64,000 nt of DNA from Myxocyprinus asiaticus (GCF_019703515.2 NC_059346.1:11688501-11752500), one strand, 5' to 3'; positions 48,164 to 59,820 are shown, numbered from the stretch's first letter. Notes: a model not told the origin generated them from the letters alone. Numbers and translations: made by a program.

Positions 48164-50020
48164 ACTGTAGGAACACTCAAAGCCTGATAACACAAAAACC
48201 ACGCCAAAATTAAACAAAGGGAGTCCAAACAGACTACAGATCCCATCAAGCCTTGCTCACTTTACACCTAGGTGTGAAATTCTGAAGGATCGAACTCTCA
48301 ACTCCTATTGGATGAAACGCACGACAGAACGTGTCCCTCAACCATGATGTCATCGAGAGTAAAAACCCCTGGACATTCCTCCTAAGCTTCGCTTCCAGCG
48401 ACAGTATGTGCCGCGTCTAGTTGCAGCCCTGCTGCTCCCAGGTGTAGCCTTGTTGCCCAAGGAAGTAACGTACATACCTGAACTTTGGCCTTACAATCTC
48501 CATCTCGCTGGATGAGCTGAGATTCTCCGTGTTCCACCAAGCATGCTAACGGATCCGAAGGAGACTGCCGAGCAATCTGTGTCTCACCCTTTTGCCTGCA
48601 GAAGTGAAGAAAGAAGATTTATCTTCCTTCTTCAACCGAGACGACTTCGCTGATATTTCCGCCCACCCGCCGAGAATCAGCTTCGAGGAACCGAGTCGGA
48701 GTCAAATGACAGACGATCACACATTCTACCCGCGTCCTCACGTGACTCAAGTAAGAGGTTTGCATCTGGGCAGAGATAGATTATTATAGTCTTCTTGTGT
48801 ATCAAGGTTATCGCTTGTACTGTTTATGTACCGCTGAGTCCACTCATTGCTGTTTTGCTGTGTTGTTGTCCAACCACGTTGGCCTGTTTGTGCATTTCCA
48901 CCATCGCAGGTGAGACTGGCACACTGAATTTATCCATTAAAGAACCAGCAACCGTGGCGGACGGATTAAAAGCTGTTCACCGCGTCTCTGAGTGATAAAA
49001 CTTCGGTTGCCATCACTCCCACCATCGCTAAACCGGTTTCAGTGACGTCGCACTGTTCTCTCTCTCTCATACTAACCGCACACACATTTGGCGAACAGAT
49101 AACTTGGCGATAGAGCCCAGCTTTGTCCCCAAGTTATCATACCAGCAGAGACACACGTTAAATGAGCAGACGCCATTAACCAGTCTCTCCACCTACATTC
49201 GCGGCCACATTCTCTGGCTGGAAATCTCACGTGACGTACTCTCCATGGGAGACACACCAGCCATTTTGTGCACTCCTTCTCTTCTTACACCCCCCCACAC
49301 ACACACACACACCTACCCTCCTCTCATGTATTATAGGCTTACCTGTTACCATATCTAATCATGTTACTGTTTAGTTTGTAGTTGGAAGTCAACTGCCTTT
49401 TATTGAATATTAATTGATATTACTGCATCAATAAACTTTGTAATACTTTAATGAGAAGTGTTTTGGTATTATTCTGCATGCACCTGTGCCAAGGGCTGGC
49501 AGGGGATATCAGTGCTCGGATTCAAGCCTTCATTGTTTTCCTTTTGAATGAACTTTCCTAAGAGAAAAATCCTTTATTGAGACTGCTATACTGTCTGGTT
49601 ATTAGTTCCTGATTCCAGGGTGGTAACCCGGCACCTTATTAATATTCAATTGATTTTGATAATTGATAGTTATCATTGATGATTTGAAGGATAAATAAGC
49701 TAATGTTGATTCTAATCAATGTTCTATTGATTTTAATAATGAATAATTATCTTTGATGATTGTTGATTTGAAGGATTAATAAACTAATGTTGATTCTAAT
49801 CAATGTTCTGTTGATTTTAACAATTAATAGTTGTCTTTGATAATATTCTATTGATTTTGATAATTGATAGTTATCTTTGATGATTGTTGATTTGACGGAT
49901 TAATAAGCTAACGTTGATTCTAATCAAAGTTCTATTGATTTTAATAAATAATTATTATCTTTGATCATTATTAATTATTGCTAATAACCAAACCCGCTCC
50001 TGAATGAAGCCCCAACAACA
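48164..50020. repeat. Unclassified segment, possible long solo LTR
   Basis: The segment is bounded by TATAC at 48159-48163 and 50021-50025, and its sequence near the ends reads TGTAGGAAC and CCCCAACAACA (TG..CA style). It is GC-richer than its surroundings at 48240-49260. It has ATTGG near 48308, AATAAA near 49430 and an 84-bp AT-rich tandem repeat at 49650-50000. The frame at 48592-48789 is interrupted and unlike known gag. The LTR reading is an inference; a chance pair of 5-bp repeats is possible. Confidence 0.25.
49650..49985. repeat. AT-rich tandem repeat, unit about 84 bp
   Basis: The motif TTGATTTT-A/G-ATAATT recurs at 49650, 49727, 49811, 49851 and 49935. The units share GTTGATTCTAATCAATGTTC and ATCTTTGATGATTGTTGATT. 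Spacings of 77, 84, 40 and 84 show one partial unit. Confidence 0.85.
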
Positions 50021-50025
50021 TATAC

Positions 50026-51613
50026 TTGTACATTGCAGACATAAAGCAAAATTATTTTTCAGCAGATATTAATGTCAAAAATACTAGGAGAAACCAAATC
50101 TAAAAACACATTCCACAGTTAATGTAGCCTACATATTCATCTGGTGAGAAAAAATAAAAATATATAAATAATATAATTAAATAATAATAATATTAATTAT
50201 TATTATAATTATTATTATAATAATAATAATAACAATAATTAAATAGGCCTATCTGAGGCATATTTTATATACAGAAACTATAAATGTAAGAGTGTTACAT
50301 TTTAAAATGAGTTTTGAGACACTTCCGGTTTAAGCCACGCCCACATCCAGTTCTATCTGAATACAGAGACAGATACAGATAATTTTGTCAAAGTAACAGA
50401 TAAAAATACAGATACAGATTATGGTGATATTCTACACAAACTAAATTTTTAGCCAATGATTTCCATTACTTTTCCAGGCCTGGAAAACACAATTTTAATA
50501 TTCCCTGATACTTCCAGGTTTTCCACAACAGTAGGAACCTGCATTTAATTATCCTTAGTCAAACTGTCCTAACACAGAGACCAAGATTTTATGTGATAAT
50601 AGATGGTGATAGCAACAACACAACAGACCTGGGTGTCACTTTCATTAATTAATATAAAGTACCTGATTCCAAAACAAGCACAACAATCATTCAAAGTGGA
50701 ACAGAGCAACACTAAAGGTGTTATCTGGTGCCAAGGTGCTGAAAGAAAGCCAAATAACTCCCTTAAACATAGAAATAAATGTGGACACAGTTTGCCAAGC
50801 ACGTACGTTTTCAATTTCATACTATACTGTATGTGTCATGTTGTCAAATCATAAAAAATTTCCGATTATGTAACTGCACATAACAGGATGACACATTTAA
50901 CTGAGTAAACAAAAACACTTATTTGCCATTTTAATAAGCAAGGTTTGAAGAATTTTGACAGTTAATTACGCTGCCAGACATGTTCTTCCACCTCATAGTA
51001 ACTCAAATAAAGTCTATTGGAAAAGTTCTTTCTTCACTTCTTGGTAAAGTCTGGAAAGAGTAAATGTGTGGTTGCAGCTATGAGCATTTAGAGCTGGTGA
51101 AAGTTAGAACTCCTTGATGAAGTTTCAAGCCAGAAGCTGGTCTTTAGGGATTTCTTTCAGTCTGCAATATGCTTTCTTAGATATTTTTACTGCTACTACT
51201 TAACACTATAACTCACCATAATAAATAAATAAATAATGTCTAATCATCTTATGATGGCTAAATTGTTTTCAATGACGATCACACATGCACCATTCAGTTT
51301 AACCTTAGTGTAACACTCATGCACACTACAAAGACAATTAATATACTATACTTCTTCTACTCATGTCAGCGTTTTGGGAATATAGGCCTTGATGTTTTCC
51401 TAAAATATTTATAGACAAGGGGTCATCCACAGGACAAGCTAGTATTCAGAAACAACTGGACAGAGGGCAAAGGAACGGAACAGAACTCAAAGGTTTGGTG
51501 AAATGGTGTCTTAAAAATGCATCGTTCATTGTGCTATTAAAAAAGCCAAATGCATTCTCGAGCTAAATGCAAATTTTTAAAAGTTGAAGTTCTATAAAAC
51601 TTGGCACGGCACC
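50026..51613. other. No gene seen
   Basis: AT-rich. Antisense-overlapping frames near 50569-50854 have no recognisable domain. TAA/TTA tracts lie at 50160-50235. Confidence 0.4.
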
Positions 51614-51830
51614 TAAAAACGTCATGGTTACTGGTGTAACCTCCGTTCCCTGATGGAGGGAACGAGACGTTGGTGTCGATGTAGTGACACTAGGGGTCAC
51701 TCTTGGGAGCCCGAGACACCTCTGGTCTTTGATAAAAGGCCAATGAAAATTGGCGAGCGGTATTTGCATGCCACTCCCCCGAACATATGGGTATAAAAGG
51801 AGCTGGTATGCAACCACTCATTCAGGTTTT
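51614..51830 (+). repeat. DIRS copy D left inverted terminal repeat
   Basis: It matches copy B's left repeat, with octamer ATTTGCAT (51762-51769) and a TATAAAAG box. Confidence 0.85.
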
Positions 51831-51896
51831 ATGCTGAGGAGCCGATATAAGGTCCGGCCATTTCAGCGGGTAGTTAAGCGTTGTGGCAGGAGGGAC

Positions 51897-52002
51897 CAAT
51901 GTCTCGTTCCCTCCATCAGGGAATGGAGGTTATACCAGTAACCATGATGTTCCCTATCTGTCACTCACTCGATATTGGTGTCGATGTAGTGACACTAGGG
52001 GT
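51897..52002. repeat. DIRS copy D internal complementary region
   Basis: The complement of the left terminus runs into the complement of the right terminus through ACCATGATGTTCCCTATCTG, the fused-end junction. Confidence 0.85.
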
Positions 52003-52781
52003 CCCTATACAAAACACCACAAGGCTGAACTGTGTTATGTGAACTGGCAGTGTGTGGTGGGCAGACTTGCTGTGTGCCTCATAGCCAGCACACCAGGTCG
52101 ACACGTAACCTCCCCCAACACAGTTATGAGTGTCGAACGGCCCTTTTTGTGGACAAGTCGACTACCCAAAGATAGAGACAGGCTTAACCCAGTCGTGGCC
52201 TCTTTTCCCCTTCTCTTTTTCCACTCCCTAAAAAAGAAGGGGGATTATCTGACTGGGCCACCATGTCTAGTTGGGGGGTGTCCCTCCCAAGGGGAGGACA
52301 CCGCAGAGACCACACCTTGCCCCAAGAGAGGGGGGGATGTTTAAGTGGAAGAATACGTCACATGGTCTTTCCAACCATGTGGAGAGCCTTCAAGGTAGAT
52401 CCTGCCCAATGGGGGAGGAGTTACTACAAACATGGAGACTGGGGCAGAGGGGCTCTGCCCAAGGAAGATGCAGTTTGCCAGCAGGGAAACGAATTAGCAG
52501 AAGATATAGATCGCATGGGGTTAGCCTTACAGGGAACCGCCACATGCAGAGCACCTACCCCAGAACCAGACTCTAAGTTAGCGCGTGTACTGGGCCGGCA
52601 GCGAGTCTCTCCGAAAACTCGACTGCCACAGGGCTCGGAGGAAGTCAACCAGGGAACAAATTTTGTGAACACTACTGGGAATTAACAGCGCACATCTTCA
52701 GCTCAAAAGGAGGTGGAAGGCGCTATGTGCAAGCGATACACCCGGCTGGCTATCCCGAGCTTATCCGCTTGTTGCGTGCCA

Positions 52782-53111
52782 CTACCTGGGACGAAACCGG
52801 TTCCACCCGGAGGTTGTAGAACCTTGCAAAGGTGTTGGGTGTTGCCCAGCCCGCTGCTCGCAAATGTCTGTTAGAGAGGCACCCCTGGCCAAGGCCCAAG
52901 AAGCCGCTACACCACGGGTAGAATGGGCTCGTAGCCCTACCGGGGGCGGCATGTTTTGGGCGAGATATGCCATAGTTATGGTGTCAACGAGCCAGTGGGC
53001 GATCCTCTGCTTGGAGACAGCCCTTCCTTTCCGCTGTGCACCAAAAGCAGACAAAGATCTGCTCAGAGATTCTAAAGCTCTGCGTGCGATCCAAATAGAT
53101 GCGTAAAGCAC
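52782..53111 (-). pseudogene. DIRS copy D tyrosine recombinase C-terminal fragment
   Basis: The minus strand reads VSKQRIAHWLVDTITMAYLA, then GLRAHSTRGVAASWALARGA with the H-x-x-R box (HSTR), and SLTDICEQRAGQ. A frameshift follows, after which the usual GW..TFARFY tyrosine block is out of frame (HPTPLQGSTTSGW in the reading frame). The recombinase would integrate element circles. This fragment lacks its N-terminal half and an in-frame nucleophile. Confidence 0.8.
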
Positions 53112-53222
53112 GCACTGGACACAGCGACGACAGGGCTGGGTCTGCCTACTCCTGGGGCAGCACTTGCAGGTTCACCACCTAGTCCCTAAAGGGGTGGTGG
53201 GAACCTTGGGCACATAGCCCAG

Positions 53223-53585
53223 TCAGGGCCTCAAGATCACATGAGAGTAACCTAGACCGAACTCCAGGCATGTTTCGCTGACAGAGAACGCTTGCAGGTC
53301 ACCTACCCTCTTGATGGAAGTGAGCGCAGTCTTCAAGGAGAGTGCCTTAAGCTCGGCTGACTGCAAAGGCTCAAAGGGGGCTCTCTGTAGACCCTGAAGA
53401 ACTACAGAGGTACAGAGAACTACAGAGCAACGTTGCCATGGACATATTCTCGCAATGAGAACATGACCATCCACGAACGCTGTCTCCGCATGAGCAGTGC
53501 CCAGACACGAAAGACAGTGATCGTGACCGTTAGAAGGCGAGAGATAACGAGCACAACCAGGAATAACACACAATCGGAAAAGCAT
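53223..53585 (-). pseudogene. DIRS copy D gag N-terminal fragment
   Basis: The minus strand begins LCVIPGCARYLSPSNGHDHC and LSCLGTAHAETAFVDGHV, the same Cys/His cluster as the gag start in copy B. It diverges after the IARICPWQRCS stretch, where the deletion joins other sequence. Confidence 0.75.
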
Positions 53586-53827
53586 CTTTAAAAAGACGCG
53601 TCTTTAAAAAGACGTCCCGTTTGTGCGCTCTTTTAGAGAAATATATACTCTTTTAGAGGGGAAAAATGCTCTTTCAGAAAATATACTCTCTAGTTTTTCT
53701 GCCGAAGCGCCCAGGGGCATTCTCTGCAGTGCACCAGTGCAGAGGAGGGAGAAGCCGCTGAAATGGTGAATGAACAGTAATATTCAGCTCAGTGAGCATG
53801 ACCGTTCAGCTCCGAAGAGAAAATCTG

Positions 53828-54006
53828 AATGAGTGGTTGCATACCAGCTCCTTTTATACCCGTATGTTCAGGGGCGTGGCATGCAAATACCACTCGCCAA
53901 TTTTCATTGGCCTTTTATCAAAGAACAGAGGGGTCTCGGGCTCCCAAAAGTGACCCCTAGTGTCACTACATCGACACCAACGTCGAGTGAGTGACAGATA
54001 GGGAAC
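53828..54006 (-). promoter_or_regulatory. DIRS copy D right terminal repeat with octamer and TATA motifs
   Basis: On the minus strand it has CCAAT, ATTTGCAT (53888-53881) and a TATAAAAG-like box ahead of the gag start at 53585. Same layout as copy B. Confidence 0.7.
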
Positions 54007-54440
54007 CAAGGTGCTCCTGCGCGAGACGCTGAAAAAGCAGCAAGATCAAAAAACAAAAAAGCAAGGGCAAACATAAAGCAAGAACACGTCCTGTGGGTAT
54101 GCGTCCCCTTAAAGTAGCTTGCATTTATCTCACTCATTACATCCAAATAGTGGTTCAATATTTGCTTCTACACAGTACAGAAACAAAAGATTCATATTTG
54201 ATTATTCAAACAAATTAAAATATCCAAGACTTAGAATGCTCAATTTGGTGTGTATATTATTAATATTCACGTAGTCAGTATCTTTAGTATCTGCCTATGA
54301 AAACATTGGTGCAATGCAATGCTTGAGATGTAACAGTAATGTCAAAAGAAATAGAAAAAGAACCAGAAAAAGACAGAGAACAAGACAAGGCAGACAGAGA
54401 GAAAACAAGAGTGTGTTTTAGCGTGAACAGTGAGAAGATT
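54007..54440. other. No gene seen
   Basis: A-rich spacer between DIRS copy D and the last ATAD1-like exon; presumably 3' flank or untranslated region of that gene. Confidence 0.4.
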
Positions 54441-54573
54441 TCAGTCCAGTGGCACCTCTCTTAGATTTGCTGGGTCAGCTGTAGTGGTGGCCTGTTTGGA
54501 CTCTCTCATCTTATCTAGGCCAAACAGCAGGTCCAGTTGAGTCACAGGTCTCAGCTGCATGCCATCCACGTGC
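54441..54573 (-). pseudogene. atad1: ATAD1-like last exon with stop codon
   Basis: It encodes HVDGMQLRPVTQLDLLFGLD then KMRESKQATTTADPANLREV and PLD, ending in TGA (54443-54441). The acceptor is CCTCAG and one base completes the Glu codon. Intact. Confidence 0.9.
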
Positions 54574-56026
54574 CTGAGGACAGACCACAGGACATCAGGG
54601 AGGAAATCAGGCACACGAGTCTCGCAGTAATTTTTTGTGAATTACAGTATATTCTTTTATGCTCACTACTACACAATTAAACTTGCGAAATGTTATCACA
54701 GAGCCTCACAACCCTCATCTAAGTTTGTTTCTCGTAAAACAAAACATGAAGACAGGGACCAGCCTTGAATATAGATCTAGACATGATGTGAAGTTTGGAG
54801 TGTACTTCAAATATATGAAATACTTGTTCTGTCTTCACTAAAAGCAAAATGCTGTGCAGACAGCCAATCAGAGCATATTATATAAGATAAAATATATAGA
54901 GCAGGATTTTAGACCACTGAGATTTCACTGTGGGTGAAATGCTGTTGACGGTTGCAGCAGTTGCATCAGATTAAAGGTGCTGTAGGTGATTTTAGCTTTC
55001 TGAAGCTTTCACGTGACTGAGCCTTTGAATTAGCCACGCCCCCTCAATCCAAAACCCCACCCTCCAAATATAATGTGAGACCAAAAGAGCAGCTTTTTTT
55101 GTTCCTGTGGCTGTCAAATTCAACAGTGGCACGATAGCGCCCTCAGCTGACAAACATTATGAATCATAGCCACAATGATCCGCTTCAAATACAACACTAT
55201 GAGAATGAGCAAAATGATTGACAGGTGAAGAGCATCAGTGTCCGCGACACATTTTTGTTAGCTGTCTACAGCTGTCACAGAGACAGTTGAGATATCTCAG
55301 GACACTTATTTCATTAATACCTTTAAGGGAGTAGGACATTTTTTTGCATACTTTTCCATGAAAAAAAAAAATCTTAAATAGGTTAAAGGTTTAGGTTAAA
55401 AATAAAATCTTGCCAAAAAGGTGTTTTTGAGTTCGTTTCGTTGGTTCGTAATAGCTTGCCAGGGTGACCTTTCAGGAAAACTTCTTACCAGCTGCTAAAC
55501 ACCTTTTAGTCCACGTCATCGGTAGGTGTGCCCTAGAGCTCCACCTACTTTGGGGCCGACAGCTAATTCCTGTTCAGTCAGTTAATATCAGTCAACATGA
55601 AGACACCGGCGTGTAGAGTTATTAGCGAGCTGGTGCAAATTTACCTAAATCTGTACGATCGCTCACATAGAGACATTTTCTAAGAACAGTATACAAAAGG
55701 AATCTAATCTACTCAAATACACTTAAGTGCTACACATCTGCACAAAGATATGCCTATCATCATTATTTTGTCTGTATTCTGCCCATTAACACTCATTTAT
55801 ATACAACCATCTTTGCACTAGTATCAGTGTCATCATAAATTACAATAACAGAGTGTAACCGACAAAAAAAAGATTAACAAGAAGGAGATGAAAGTTATTG
55901 TTTTATCACATTGCACTTGATTAGGACAAGGTGTGTGAGAGAAAAATGTGAATGCATTTTCAAAAATACATGTCATTCACACAAATAAAATGCTAACATA
56001 TTAGACACAAAATATCTTAAACATAC

Positions 56027-56196
56027 TCTTCTTCTTCATCCAGCTGGAACTGCTTTACGATCTGCATCATCTGCTGTTTGCGGATGTAGTCTCTGACACA
56101 GTACATGGCAGAGTCCCTGCACAATTCTTTCAGATCACTGCCGGAGTAGCCTTTAGATTTTCCTGTGATTTCCTTCAGGTTAATCGCATTACTCAA
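56027..56196 (-). pseudogene. atad1: ATAD1-like exon (AAA small subdomain)
   Basis: It encodes LSNAINLKEITGKSKGYSGS then DLKELCRDSAMYCVRDYIRK and QLDEEE, the sensor-2-side helical part. Acceptor CCTCAG; donor GTATGT leaves two bases. Intact. Confidence 0.9.
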
Positions 56197-56250
56197 CTGA
56201 GGAGGGGACAGAAATGCAAACCCATACAGTCCATTTGGGGTATAACTTGC

Positions 56251-56490
56251 TGTAAGGGGGTTCAGTGGAAAGGAGGAGGCGAGAACCGGCTTGACAACTT
56301 AAATAACAATTTATTAAACAAAAAACACAACCAAAAACACACAACTAAAAACACACAGTACAGCTGCCTGCAATTCTCTCTCTCTCGAACTGTCGTCCCC
56401 GGCCGCCTTTATCCCTCGCGCGCCCCATCAGGCTGATTGGGGACCGGGTGTGTCTCATTCCAGCCCGGCCCCGCCCTCCTTGGCTCTACA
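56251..56490 (-). mobile_element. Solo LTR (240 bp) with perfect 5-bp target duplication
   Basis: The plus-strand borders are TGTAAGGGGG and GGCTCTACA, i.e. TG..CA ends. The flanks are CTTGC at 56246-56250 and 56491-56495, an exact 5-bp duplication. On the minus strand the segment has a TAATAAATTG poly-A-type signal, and the other half is GC-rich (GCGCGCGAGGGATAAAGG), so the LTR probably lies on the minus strand. It occupies most of the 384-bp intron between two ATAD1-like exons. Confidence 0.75.
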
Positions 56491-56580
56491 CTTGCATATA
56501 CTGTATATAAGGAGTAACTTGTAATCAGACAAAACTATTCTTTTTCTAATGCTAAAAAATAATATACATGAATTGTATAC

Positions 56581-56631
56581 CTTTTCACCTGATAGAATAA
56601 GTCTAAAGATCTCTTCCCTCTGAGCTGCATT
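56581..56631 (-). pseudogene. atad1: ATAD1-like exon (51 bp)
   Basis: It encodes NAAQREEIFRLILSGEK, 17 codons in phase 0, with acceptor TTTTCAG and donor GTATAC. Confidence 0.85.
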
Positions 56632-56699
56632 CTGAAAACAAAACAAAAAAATTGCCTTATTAAATTGGGTATGAACTACACAAAATTGCTGTTTAGATT

Positions 56700-57275
56700 T
56701 AAATAATGGTTATGATCTGGGGTTGCTTCAATTGGTTAGGTCTAGGCACAGCAATGTTATGCGGCAATAAAATGAAGTCAGCTGAGTACCTGAATGTACT
56801 GAATGACCAGGTTATCCCATCAATGGATTTTTTCTTCCCTGACGGCACAGGCATAGTCCAGGATGACAACGCCAAGATTCATCAGGCTCAAATTGTGAAA
56901 GAGTGGTTCAGGGAGCATGAGGAATCATTTTCACACATGAATTAGCCACCACAGAGTCCTGACCTTAACCCCATTGAAAGTCTTTGGGATGTGCTGGAGA
57001 AGACTTTACGGAGTGGTTTGACTCTCCCGTCATCAATACAAGATCTCGGCCATGGAAATAAAGGTTGTGATGTTGCATAAGGTTGTCGAAACAATGCCAT
57101 GATGAATGTGTGCTGTAATCAAAGCTAAAGACGGTATTGACGACGCGAGAGTCGAACGACTCCGTACTTCTCCAGCACATTCCAAAGACTTTCAATGGGG
57201 TTAAGGTCAGGACTCTGTGGTGGCCAATTCATGTGTGAAAATGACTCCTCATGCTCCCTGAACCATTGTTAAAAG
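56700..57275. mobile_element. Tc1-like transposase remnant forming an inverted repeat
   Basis: The plus strand encodes [29 protein letters not shown] (second catalytic Asp) and, after a stop, [19 protein letters not shown] (catalytic Glu). The stretch from about 56899 to 57032 is repeated in reverse at about 57133-57273 with roughly nine of ten bases identical. About 100 bases separate the arms. The first catalytic Asp region and both termini are missing. It lies in the ATAD1-like intron where the missing exon would be expected. Confidence 0.8.
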
Positions 57276-59173
57276 CAAAGCCATGTGAGAGAGGCCCAGC
57301 GTGTGCACGATAGACATAATTTAAGGATAGGATGTGTGGGATATGCCCCTACCACTTTTTACTTTTGCCAGTTTTGTCCACACCACTTTTTTAAATAGCT
57401 TTCTTCAGGTATTTGTCTAATGCAGAAGAAATATTTCCAATTCATGAGCAGGAGTTTCCATTTTGTACGTGTATGTTTGTATGTTATAATAAGTGCAGAT
57501 CCAGCAATGGAGTTTGTTATTTTTAATGTTATAATGAGTGCTAGTTGCGGCTGTTATCAGTGGTGTTTTGTGTCAGCGGGTGGCAATTTTCTCTTGTGCA
57601 CACAGATGCGTGCTCTATTCAGTCCGCTGTTCCGCAGCTCGCGCTCCTTTCCATTTAAATCGCAAAGCAAAATGCAAACAGATGTGTCCCCCTTAATGAT
57701 GTACATCCACTGACGAACAGATGCAATCTTCATTTATTAAGTTAAAAAGTTATATTAGGGCGGATAAGAACCCGGAACTCCTTGAACTAGAGGTGAAAAC
57801 TTCACCACAAGACCATCAGTCATTCTGTTTAAAATGTACTGATCCATGTAATTATCCACTGACTTAACAAAATCCCAGTACTGACAGTGTTAGATGTATG
57901 GATCAAGTTATCAAATTAATTATGTGAAATATTTATTGGAGCACCTGAATTGGTCATCAAGTCAAGAATGACTATTTATCATAACAGTAAAAACATATTT
58001 AACATTATCTGCACCTAACCTACTGTAATTAATAATTATATTCATGAGATTTGCCACTTTGTGACAACTCCCCCACTGTCCCCACCACTTTTTAAATCAA
58101 AGTGGTGCCCATGTTGATAGAGACTGAAGGCAGCCAGTGAAAATAATAGTTGTGAGATTTTAAACTTCAGGAAATTAAATTTCAGCATTCTTTTTTTTAT
58201 ATATATATCTGTGTGTATATTGTCTAATAATGCACTGGAAATGTATACTTAAGTTTATCTTGCCAATAAAGATTGATGTGAATTGAGTCTGCCTATTTGA
58301 TCGTAATATTAAAAAAGTCCACTGGAAAATGGCAGAAGATTTTGCCCAAATTTTAATTACAGCATGTCAGCTGATTTTATGGCAAGTATACATATACTTG
58401 TATCAAAGATTTACTCGTAAAATCTCTTTTTATAAGTCTTGTTAATATTAAAATAATTGAAATAAATGATTACTACACTTCGTCTCAAAGAACTTGCAAG
58501 AAATTGGTTAAAGTAAATACATTTATGACTATATTTCAATGTTTGTTTTAATGTACCAAGTACCACGATTAATCACGTTTAATCACTGAAAACTGTGCGA
58601 TTTAATTAGTTACATTTGTTTTAATCAATTCACAGCCCTACTGGGTAATGATTTTTTTAAATCATGTTGTAATACAGATAACACTCATAATATGATGGCA
58701 TTTAAGTGCCAGATTAAAAAATAAATAAATTGTATAATAAAGTCAACATTATGAAAATAAAGTTGTTGCATTACAAGATTAAAGTCTTCATATTATGAGA
58801 GTAAAGTTGTAAAAAAGTAACATCAATGTGGTGAGGTGGAAACAAGCAAAGTGGAGCAGATGTAGATGCAGATGTACAGTAGTAGTGGTTGCCATTTCAA
58901 AATGGACAAAAGTTTTGCTACTTTAATCTCGTAATGTTACGACTTTATTCTCGAAACTTTGACTTGAGCAATTTTTAGTTGTGGTGTATAACAATAAACA
59001 TGTATAGTAGTTATAGAAACTTCAAACTTTCCATTTTTACCACTTTTTAATACTTTATCAATTTCCATTTTTGCAGGTCTGGAAACTGAAAAAATTCCCT
59101 GATATTTCCAGGTTTTCCATGATTCTGTGGGAATCATGCATTTAGCTACAGTTTGTGTGTAAGTGCATGTTAC
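57276..59173. other. ATAD1-like intron, no further exon seen
   Basis: I looked on the minus strand for the expected 30-codon exon (VIVMGATNRP-type) and found none. 58180-58290 contains a TA tract and CCAATAAAGATTGATGTGAA, resembling a LINE tail. Confidence 0.5.
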
Positions 59174-59280
59174 CTGGCTGCAGACTCCTGTCTCAAACCC
59201 ATCCCACAGACTCATGCACTGGGCCTTCATGATGGCAGTGGCTTCATGGTCCATACTGGAATGGTTCCCCAGGAACAAGT
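59174..59280 (-). pseudogene. atad1: ATAD1-like exon (DHEATA segment)
   Basis: It encodes DLFLGNHSSMDHEATAIMKA then QCMSLWDGFETGVCSQ (first codon split with the previous exon). It ends in phase 0 at donor GTAACA. The family usually reads DSFLRNR here, and several changes suggest relaxed constraint. Confidence 0.9.
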
Positions 59281-59332
59281 CTGAATTTAGAAACAGATTT
59301 ACGTGTAGAATGTACACAAGCTGAGCACTGTC

Positions 59333-59820
59333 ACCTACTTATTCATGCGATTATCTAATAAGCCAATCATATGGCAGCAGTGCAATCCATAAAATCATAA
59401 AAATATGGGTCAGGAGCTTCAGTTAATGTTCACATCAATCATCAGAATGGGGGAAAATTTGATCTCAGTAATTTGGACCGTGGCATGACTGTTGGTGCCA
59501 GATGGGCTGGTTTGAGTATTTCTGTAACTGCTGATCTCCTGGCATTTTCACGCACAACAGTCTCTAGAGTTTTCTCAGGATGGTGCCAAAAACAAAACAC
59601 ATCAACTGAGCGGCAGTTCTGCAAATGGAAACACCTTGTTGATGAGAGAGGTCAACAGAGAATGGCCAGACTTGTTCGAGCTGACAGAAAGGCTATGGTA
59701 ACTAAGATAACCACTCTGTACAATGTAGTGAGTAGCATCTCAGAATGCACAACACGTCGAACCTTGAGGCGGATGGGCTACAACAGCAGAACACCACGTA
59801 GGGTACTTTATTAGGACCAT
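59333..59820 (+). mobile_element. Tc1-like relic, N-terminal transposase half
   Basis: The plus strand encodes LDRGMTVGARWAGLSISVTA, then SRTTVSRVFSGW (helix-turn-helix) and TTRRTLRRMGYNSRTPR, the DNA-binding half of a Tc1-type transposase. The left end near 59333 (CACCTACTTATTCATGCGAT) and the right end TACTTTATTAGGACCATA look like decayed terminal repeats. The catalytic half is deleted. It lies in an ATAD1-like intron. Confidence 0.75.

Larger units (their letters stand above)
51614..54006 (-). mobile_element. DIRS-type retrotransposon copy D, compact deletion form (minus strand)
   Basis: Both terminal repeats (51614-51830, 53828-54006) and the internal complementary region (51897-52002) are intact. 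The 2.4-kb body keeps only the 3' untranslated region, a recombinase C-terminal fragment (52782-53111) and the gag N-terminus (53223-53585). RT and RNase H are entirely gone. The ends AAAAACGTCATGG and GATAGGGAAC match copy B. Confidence 0.9.

Noticed and set aside
48592..48995. Short frames taken as a possible gag or host gene
   Set aside because: Interrupted, no recognisable motif and no convincing splice context; kept only as an unclassified segment.
49650..49985. CRISPR-like regular repeats
   Set aside because: The units are contiguous 84-bp tandem copies without unique spacers, in a eukaryotic genome.
50569..50854. Overlapping sense and antisense 83-residue frames
   Set aside because: No domain, no splice or promoter context, and equal length on both strands suggests chance.
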